Assembly (NCBI GenBank): GCA_947175225.1
Contig: CAMWLX010000078.1
Location: 1-11,118, forward strand
Direction of reading: 5' to 3'
DNA: 11,118 nt
Origin: an uncultured Porphyromonadaceae bacterium
GTDB taxonomy: Bacteria; Bacteroidota; Bacteroidia; Bacteroidales; Muribaculaceae
Both the position numbers and the translations under genes were made by a program. This document shows, piece by piece, positions 6,234 to 11,118 of this stretch. Every line of letters begins with the position of its first letter. Within the stretch, counting starts at the first letter, position 1. Under the pieces are notes generated by a model. That model was not told the origin of the DNA. It did no database searches and saw only the letters and a list, made by a program, of their open reading frames with translations.

Positions 6234-7588
6234 ATCACTTCTGAAAGTTTTGACTGTGGCACAGTGGTTTGTGTGCCGTCAGTCATATTTTTGACAGTTG
6301 CAGTGCCATTGACGAGTTCCGTATCTCCTATCATGACGACATATTCAATACCTTCCGAATTTGCATACTGCATCTGCTTCTTCATTTTAGCGCAGTCTGG
6401 ATACAACTGCGACGATACTCCAGCTTCGCGAAGAGCCTTTACACACTTCATAGATGCAGCAGCCTCATCTTTTCCAAAATTGATGAAAAGTGCTTTTACA
6501 CTTCCTGAAATTTCTTTAGGATATAGATCAAGAGCGTTGAGGACATCGTAGATTCGGTCAGCTCCAAATGAAATACCTACTCCTGATAAGCCGGAAATTC
6601 CGAAGACACCTGTGAGGTTGTCATAACGGCCGCCCCCAGTGATAGAACCAATTTCTACATCAAGTGCCTTCACTTCAATGATGGTGCCGGTGTAGTAGTT
6701 GAGGCCTCTGGCGAGTGATACGTCAAGTTCAACATAGCATGAGTGACCGATATTTTCAAAACCTTCAATAACTTCTTTCATCTCTTCCACTCCCTTCATG
6801 CCGATTTCGCTTTCGGCAAGAATCTGAGAGAGTTTTTCGAGTTTTTCTTCGTTTGTGCCATCAAGCTCAAGCAATGGGCGAAGAGCTTCTATAGCTTCCT
6901 CACTTAGACCTTTTTCACGGAGTTCTGCATTTACATTATCAATACCGATTTTGTCTATTTTATCTATGGCGACTGTAATGTCTACAATTTTGTCAGCTTC
7001 CCCTATGGTTTCTGCGATTCCTGTCAAAATTTTTCTATTATTGACGTGGATACAAGTTCTTATTCCGAGTTTTCCCATCACATAGTCGATGAGGGAAAGA
7101 AGTTCAACTTCATTAGAAAGAGAATCTGATCCTACCACATCGGCATCACACTGATAGAATTCACGATAACGGCCCTTCTGCGGACGGTCTGCGCGCCAGA
7201 CCGGTTGAATCTGGAAACGCTTGAATGGCATTTGTATTTCATTGCGGTGCTGCACTACAAAGCGTGCAAAGGGCACCGTCAAATCATATCTTAGACCTTT
7301 TTCGCATAGTTGGTTTGTCAATCTCGGAAGATTGTGAGCTTCAAGATCTGCAGCATTCACATCTTTAAGAAAATCACCGGAATTTAAGATTTTAAAAAGA
7401 AGTTTATCCCCCTCTTCTCCGTATTTTCCCATCAAAGTAGAGAGATTCTCCATAGCCGGAGTTTCTATTTGACGATATCCGAAAAGTCGGAACGCCTCAC
7501 GGATTGTATCGAAAATAAAATTTCTACGAGCCATCTCCATTGGAGAGAAGTCACGTGTTCCTTTGGGTATGCTGGGTTTTTGTGCCAT
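6227..7588 (-). CDS. hisS: Histidine--tRNA ligase (class II)
   Basis: A 453-residue class II synthetase that charges tRNA-His with histidine in the cytoplasm. The catalytic core has KGTRDFSP near the N terminus, YDLTVPFARF (101-110), and motif 2 around FQIQPVWRADRPQKGRYREF (125-144). It also carries the histidine-specific RGLNYYTGTIIE (294-305) and motif 3 from GGGRYDNL (318-325) to GISFGADRIYDVL (338-350). The C-terminal anticodon-binding domain covers roughly 365-453. The length is at the upper end for bacterial HisRS (~420-455); an inserted helical stretch at about 205-270 separates the catalytic motifs. It lies 37 bases downstream of the AraC-family gene and overlaps the next gene by 7 bases. 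No obvious promoter is visible in the AT-rich gap, so it may be expressed by read-through or from a promoter within araC. Confidence 0.95.
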   Translation of the reverse strand: MAQKPSIPKGTRDFSPMEMARRNFIFDTIREAFRLFGYRQIETPAMENLSTLMGKYGEEGDKLLFKILNSGDFLKDVNAADLEAHNLPRLTNQLCEKGLRYDLTVPFARFVVQHRNEIQMPFKRFQIQPVWRADRPQKGRYREFYQCDADVVGSDSLSNEVELLSLIDYVMGKLGIRTCIHVNNRKILTGIAETIGEADKIVDITVAIDKIDKIGIDNVNAELREKGLSEEAIEALRPLLELDGTNEEKLEKLSQILAESEIGMKGVEEMKEVIEGFENIGHSCYVELDVSLARGLNYYTGTIIEVKALDVEIGSITGGGRYDNLTGVFGISGLSGVGISFGADRIYDVLNALDLYPKEISGSVKALFINFGKDEAAASMKCVKALREAGVSSQLYPDCAKMKKQMQYANSEGIEYVVMIGDTELVNGTATVKNMTDGTQTTVPQSKLSEVIC

Positions 7589-7625
7589 ATTTATAATGAT
7601 AAATTTCGTTAATAATTGGGGATTG

Positions 7626-8543
7626 TCATGATTGGATATATGTCATCTTTCTGAACTCGGAAGGTGAATAGCCGGTCAGATGTTTAAAGTATTTTCCAAA
7701 AAAAGACTGGTTGGCAAAGTTCAGTTTATTAGAAATTTCCTGAATAGTCAGTGCAGTCTCGGCGAGCATGATCTTTGCTTCCATTATCACGTAGTGATCT
7801 ATAAGCTCGCTTGCTGTATGTCCCGTGATGTCTTTTGCTACCGCTGAAAGATGTTTTGGAGTGACACACAGTTTGTCAGCATAGAAAGCAACGCTTCTTT
7901 CTGAACGGAAATTCATAAGGACTTCAATTATGAACTTCGACAAGATTTCTTCCTTTCGAGTCTGAGGCTTCTCAATTCCATCCTTAGAGTCATAGTGTTT
8001 TTCAATTATTTCGCAGAGTAGTGCCTGAATCAGATTGCTGACTTTTGTCCTTTTAAGTGGCGAATTGATTCCTTTGAGTTTCTCTCCGATAATTCTCATA
8101 TACTCCTGAATATCCGAAGAATTTTCTTCAGATAATTGGCTTATAGATTCGATAGGATTGTGAATTATCAATGGGAGAAGATTTGAAATTTTTGGCATTA
8201 TAGACTCAATCATCTCCAGATTACATCCTATCGCCTTAATCTTAACAGGACTTTTAGAGTATAAAGAATGCACATATTGGTTAGGATTAAGAAGCATAAG
8301 GCTATTTTTGCTGAATTTATACTTCTTTACCCCAATCCCTACTTCACCTTCACCCTCTACGCAAAGAGCAATAGTAAGTCCGAGCACTCTAATGGGTGCT
8401 TCTGTACTATTAATAGCACTGTCCACCTCATAATACACCGCATAAGTCTCAGGATTAGTATTGCCCGATTTTCTGTCGAAATATCGGGAAATATCTGTGA
8501 TATCGTATGTCCTATTAATATCGGATGATATATTTTCTGTCAT
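7626..8543 (-). CDS. AraC/XylS-family transcriptional regulator
   Basis: A 305-residue regulator. The C-terminal ~90 residues (about 215-303) form the double helix-turn-helix of the AraC family: AFYADKLCVTPKHLSAVAKD (219-238) is the first unit, and IQEISNKLNFANQSFFGKYF (267-286) followed by TGYSPSEFRK (290-299) is the second, with the classic signature. The N-terminal part (about 50-110) contains a beta-rich segment, ALCVEGEGEVGIG then KNSLMLLNPNQYVHSL, that fits the cupin-like sensor domain of this family; its ligand is unknown. It lies 23 bases downstream of the TonB-dependent receptor gene and 37 upstream of hisS. By context it may control the receptor in front of it, but I see no convincing operator. 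Confidence 0.9.
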   Translation of the reverse strand: MTENISSDINRTYDITDISRYFDRKSGNTNPETYAVYYEVDSAINSTEAPIRVLGLTIALCVEGEGEVGIGVKKYKFSKNSLMLLNPNQYVHSLYSKSPVKIKAIGCNLEMIESIMPKISNLLPLIIHNPIESISQLSEENSSDIQEYMRIIGEKLKGINSPLKRTKVSNLIQALLCEIIEKHYDSKDGIEKPQTRKEEILSKFIIEVLMNFRSERSVAFYADKLCVTPKHLSAVAKDITGHTASELIDHYVIMEAKIMLAETALTIQEISNKLNFANQSFFGKYFKHLTGYSPSEFRKMTYIQS

Positions 8544-8566
8544 AATACAATCAGCTTACGATGTTT

Positions 8567-10975
8567 TTAGAGTTCAAAGGAGAGTCTTAAATTGATTTGC
8601 CGCCGGGTAAGATAGTTAGGAACGGCGTATTTAATCCCATTGACATCTGTCACCCAATAATATCCACTCACATTTGAAATATCAAAGAGATTGAAAACAT
8701 CCAAAGCAAGAGAAATGTCTTTGAAATGTCGCCAAAAATTATATGGTCTGACTCCTTCCTGTTCTCCACCTACGAGACGATAGGAAAATCCAATATCCAC
8801 ACGTTTGTATGCAGGAGCACGGAAATAGTTTACTGAGCGAGAAACATGGGGGGCTGTCATAGTTAAGCCATCAGAGAAAATTCCGCGAAGAGAAAACTTC
8901 AGTTTTGGGAATTTTGGGAAATAATCTGTAAAAAATAGTCCCAAAGAATATCTCTGATCGCTTGGAAGAGGAGTTTTTACTCCGTCAAGTGTTTGCTCAG
9001 TATTCATCAGAGAAAATGATATCCAGGAATCAGAACCTTCAACAAACTGGCCGAAAAGTTTCATATCCAGACCCATGATATGACCTTTGGAATCGTTGAC
9101 ACCGGTATAATCTACTTTTAGATTATCGTATTCGTATGAGATCAGACGCGACAAAGCTTTATAGTAAGCTTCCCCTGTCAGCTTGAATGGTCGATCCATA
9201 GCCCTGAAAGTGTAGTCAGTCCCAATTATGAATTGAAGGCTTTGAGGCGACTTTATACTTCGGTTAAGTTGGATAAAACCATTTCCAAGTTCATCAGTGA
9301 CAGTTGCACGGTATTCCTTATAGAACGGAGATTGGTAATAAAGCCCAACTGCAGCTCGGAATGTCAACTGATTGTTGTTGACAGGAGCAATGCTCACATT
9401 AGCTCTTGGAGAAACTAAAAATTCTTTGTTGAAATCCCAATAAGATAAGCGTATACCCGCATTCAGGGTTATGTAGGCTTTTGAAGTTTCAAAGTAAAGT
9501 GCATCTTCTCCAAACACTGCAAAGCGGTTAGCTTGCATATCCTGACGAGACGAAAGATTATAGATAAGGTGCACTCCTTCCGGTTGAGTCGGAAGAGAAT
9601 AACCTGCGGAGTCACGCCACTCCCATTCTTTAGAACGATCCTTGAATGTTTCGTGCTGGTAAGTGATACCGTATGTTATGTGATTATTCTTAATTCTGGT
9701 ATTTCCTCTGAGAAGAGTTTGCACTACTGATGCGCGGAGTCGATTTCGAGCATGTTCCATATATTTGCCTACGCCGATTTCGCCGCCTATTCCTTCATCA
9801 CCTCCGGTTCCGGCTTGATTCAACCAATATTCTCCGGAAATATCGTAACTTACGAGTTCATCAGTTAAAAATCCTGACAGTCCAAATGTAAAAGATGTTG
9901 CTCTGTTCTTTTTATATGTTAGACTTAAAGATCCAAGATACGTCTGAAATTTATCTTTTTCTTCTCCATCAAAATATACTTTGAAAGATTTGGCATTTTC
10001 AGATGTTCCGAAAGTTGTCTCGCGATCAGTCGGGGTGAAATTGTAATTGTTTAGGGCAACGTTACCGAGGAAATTGACACTGAACTTATCGGAAGCTTTA
10101 TAAGTCATATTGGTCTGATAGTCGAAGAAGTTTGGATCATACTCCCCTCTTGTTTCAAGACTACTTAACAACGAATTGTTCTTCTTATATCTAAGGCCAT
10201 GAAGCATTGAAAATTTTCCTGAATTAGTGCCCAATCCAAGAGAAGCACCCATCAGACTGCCGGTCACCTTAAGTTCAAAAGATTCAGGATCTCTGTATGC
10301 GATGTCAAGAACTGAAGACATCTTATCGGCATATCGGGCTGGGAAACCTCCTGACGAAAATTTCAGATTACCAACCATGTCAGGATTAATAATAGAAAGG
10401 CCCTCCTGTTGACCGCTTTTCATTAACTGAGGACGATAGATTTCAACTCCGTTGATATATACAGAGTTTTCATCGAAAGTGCCGCCACGCACAGAATATT
10501 GAGAAGACATTTCATTGTTGGCGTTCACACCCGGCATAGTTGCGATTACAGCTTCTACGCTTCCACCACTGACATCCGGAGAAAGTTTGAAAGATTCGGC
10601 ATCAAAAGTCTGCATACCATTGATATTGCTTCGGAATCCATCTACTTGGACTTCATCGAGAAGTTTAGTGTCATTATAAAGGCGTACATTTAGCGTCACA
10701 TCCCCTTTAGCATCAATAAGGACTCGCTCTACAGTCTTAAAACCTATGCAGCTAAACATGACAGTAATAGTGTCACTTTCAGCGACACTAAGTGAATAAC
10801 GACCTTCCAGATCAGTGTTCGTACCTATAGCAGTACCCTTGATCTGGACAGTTCCGAATTCTATTGGTTTGTCTTCTCCATCTACTACTTTACCGGAAAT
10901 TTTTACATTCTCAGCGAATGCAATAATCGTAACGAGCATGAGAATTGAAGACAGAAAAAGTCTTAGTCTAATCAT
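8567..10975 (-). CDS. TonB-dependent outer-membrane receptor with N-terminal carboxypeptidase-regulatory-like domain
   Basis: An 802-residue outer-membrane receptor expected to import an unknown ligand powered by TonB-ExbBD. Residues 1-21 are a signal peptide ending AFA, followed by a beta-sandwich CarboxypepD-regulatory-like domain (about 24-105, starting VKISGKVVDGEDKPIEFGTV). A TonB-box-like LDEVQVDG (106-113) and a plug domain (about 120-228, with SVRGGTFDEN, SVYINGVEIY and SGGFPARYADKMSSVLDI) come next. The rest is beta-barrel ending in aromatic FEL at the C terminus, as outer-membrane assembly requires. It is shorter than SusC proteins (~1000 residues) and no SusD-like lipoprotein lies beside it, so a glycan-uptake (PUL) role is not indicated. 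The substrate cannot be read from sequence. First gene of a leftward unit with araC, hisS and the DUF3843-like gene, starting just beyond the rRNA terminator. Confidence 0.9.
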   Translation of the reverse strand: MIRLRLFLSSILMLVTIIAFAENVKISGKVVDGEDKPIEFGTVQIKGTAIGTNTDLEGRYSLSVAESDTITVMFSCIGFKTVERVLIDAKGDVTLNVRLYNDTKLLDEVQVDGFRSNINGMQTFDAESFKLSPDVSGGSVEAVIATMPGVNANNEMSSQYSVRGGTFDENSVYINGVEIYRPQLMKSGQQEGLSIINPDMVGNLKFSSGGFPARYADKMSSVLDIAYRDPESFELKVTGSLMGASLGLGTNSGKFSMLHGLRYKKNNSLLSSLETRGEYDPNFFDYQTNMTYKASDKFSVNFLGNVALNNYNFTPTDRETTFGTSENAKSFKVYFDGEEKDKFQTYLGSLSLTYKKNRATSFTFGLSGFLTDELVSYDISGEYWLNQAGTGGDEGIGGEIGVGKYMEHARNRLRASVVQTLLRGNTRIKNNHITYGITYQHETFKDRSKEWEWRDSAGYSLPTQPEGVHLIYNLSSRQDMQANRFAVFGEDALYFETSKAYITLNAGIRLSYWDFNKEFLVSPRANVSIAPVNNNQLTFRAAVGLYYQSPFYKEYRATVTDELGNGFIQLNRSIKSPQSLQFIIGTDYTFRAMDRPFKLTGEAYYKALSRLISYEYDNLKVDYTGVNDSKGHIMGLDMKLFGQFVEGSDSWISFSLMNTEQTLDGVKTPLPSDQRYSLGLFFTDYFPKFPKLKFSLRGIFSDGLTMTAPHVSRSVNYFRAPAYKRVDIGFSYRLVGGEQEGVRPYNFWRHFKDISLALDVFNLFDISNVSGYYWVTDVNGIKYAVPNYLTRRQINLRLSFEL

Positions 10976-10989
10976 ACTTAATTATAACG

Positions 10990-11016
10990 CAAGATATATG
11001 CAGAATCGTATTTCAA
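10990..11016 (-). promoter_or_regulatory. Weak candidate promoter for the TonB-dependent receptor gene
   Basis: On the minus strand TTG (11016-11014) and TATCTTG (10996-10990), 17 bases apart, are a degraded version of the -33/-7 pattern seen cleanly elsewhere in the window. It would give a leader of roughly 10 bases before the ATG at 10975. A direct repeat of AATTGA (11026-11021 and 11018-11013) overlaps the -33 side. A weak promoter that needs an activator would fit an AraC-controlled receptor gene, but this is inference. Confidence 0.3.
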
Positions 11017-11034
11017 TTGGTCAATTTTTCCGAA

Positions 11035-11068
11035 ACAAAAAAGCCGAGGCTCTTTCGAGTCCCGGCTT
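11035..11068 (-). terminator. Intrinsic terminator of the rRNA operon
   Basis: On the minus strand a 12-position stem (11068-11057 with 11052-11041, one A-C mismatch and one G-T pair) closes a GAAA tetraloop and is followed directly by a run of T (11042-11037) and then GT. It begins a few bases after the 5S rRNA 3' end. This is a textbook Rho-independent terminator and should separate rRNA transcription from the receptor gene beyond it. Confidence 0.9.
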
Positions 11069-11071
11069 CAC

Positions 11072-11118
11072 TAAGGCGGCGATTACCTACTCTCCCGCTT
11101 TCGCAGTACCATCGGCGT
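11072..11118 (-). rRNA. rrf: 5S ribosomal RNA, 3' end only, cut by the window edge
   Basis: The minus-strand reading GCCGATGGTACTGCGAAAGC followed by GGGAGAGTAGGTAATCGCCG aligns with the 3' third of bacterial 5S rRNA; E. coli has GCCGAUGGUAGUGUGGGG and GAGAGUAGGGAACUGCCAGG. The last ten bases (CGCCGCCTTA, 11081-11072) should pair with the 5' end outside the window, so the exact 3' end is accurate only to a few bases. As 5S is normally the last gene of a bacterial rRNA operon, an rRNA operon transcribed leftward presumably lies beyond the right edge. Confidence 0.93.

Noticed and set aside
8567..10975. SusC-type receptor of a polysaccharide utilisation locus
   Set aside because: The protein is about 200 residues shorter than typical SusC, no SusD-like lipoprotein or glycoside hydrolase is adjacent, and the neighbours are araC and hisS.
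1..11118. CRISPR array, insertion sequence, prophage or defence system
   Set aside because: No spaced direct repeats, transposase or integrase motifs, terminal inverted repeats or defence-type domains were seen on either strand. The tRNA-Arg could serve as an integration site, but no att-like repeat of it appears in the window.

Overview
The window looks like chromosomal, mostly housekeeping DNA from a member of the Bacteroidales. The Muribaculaceae/Bacteroides part of that order is likely, but the genus cannot be fixed from this sequence. Three observations support this. Promoters match the Bacteroidetes-type TTTG-N19/20-TAnnTTTG pattern rather than the sigma70 -35/-10 pattern. Start codons lack Shine-Dalgarno sequences. 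The protein families include a CarboxypepD-regulatory TonB-dependent receptor, a DUF3843-like protein and a DUF2156 protein, all typical of the group. There is no gene-free stretch longer than about 100 bases.

Left block (1-3067, minus strand). lysC (aspartate kinase), engB (ribosome-assembly GTPase), rpiB (ribose-5-phosphate isomerase B) and folB (dihydroneopterin aldolase) form a tight leftward operon with gaps of 25 and 34 bases and one 8-base overlap. It is driven by a near-consensus promoter whose -7 box ends four bases before the lysC ATG, so the lysC message is probably leaderless or nearly so. Downstream, a separate consensus promoter drives a tRNA-Arg(ACG) gene cut by the left window edge.

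Middle block (3127-5000, plus strand). A divergent DUF2156 (acyl/aminoacyltransferase-like) gene is followed by a family 2 glycosyltransferase of the polyprenyl-phosphate-mannose synthase type, which has its own near-consensus promoter. A strong hairpin lies where this block converges on the next one.

Right block (5040-10975, minus strand). An 802-residue TonB-dependent outer-membrane receptor, an AraC-family regulator, hisS (histidyl-tRNA synthetase) and an uncharacterised DUF3843-like protein are read leftward with gaps of 23 and 37 bases and a 7-base overlap. Together they resemble one transcription unit mixing a transport/regulation pair with an essential translation gene. At the right edge lie the 3' end of a 5S rRNA gene and its hairpin terminator, so a leftward rRNA operon ends just upstream of the receptor gene.

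I found no CRISPR array, insertion sequence, phage gene or defence island. The most informative observations are promoter architecture (a possibly leaderless lysC), the unusual receptor-regulator-hisS-DUF3843 arrangement, and two poorly characterised proteins (DUF2156 with an N-terminal extension, and the DUF3843-like protein).
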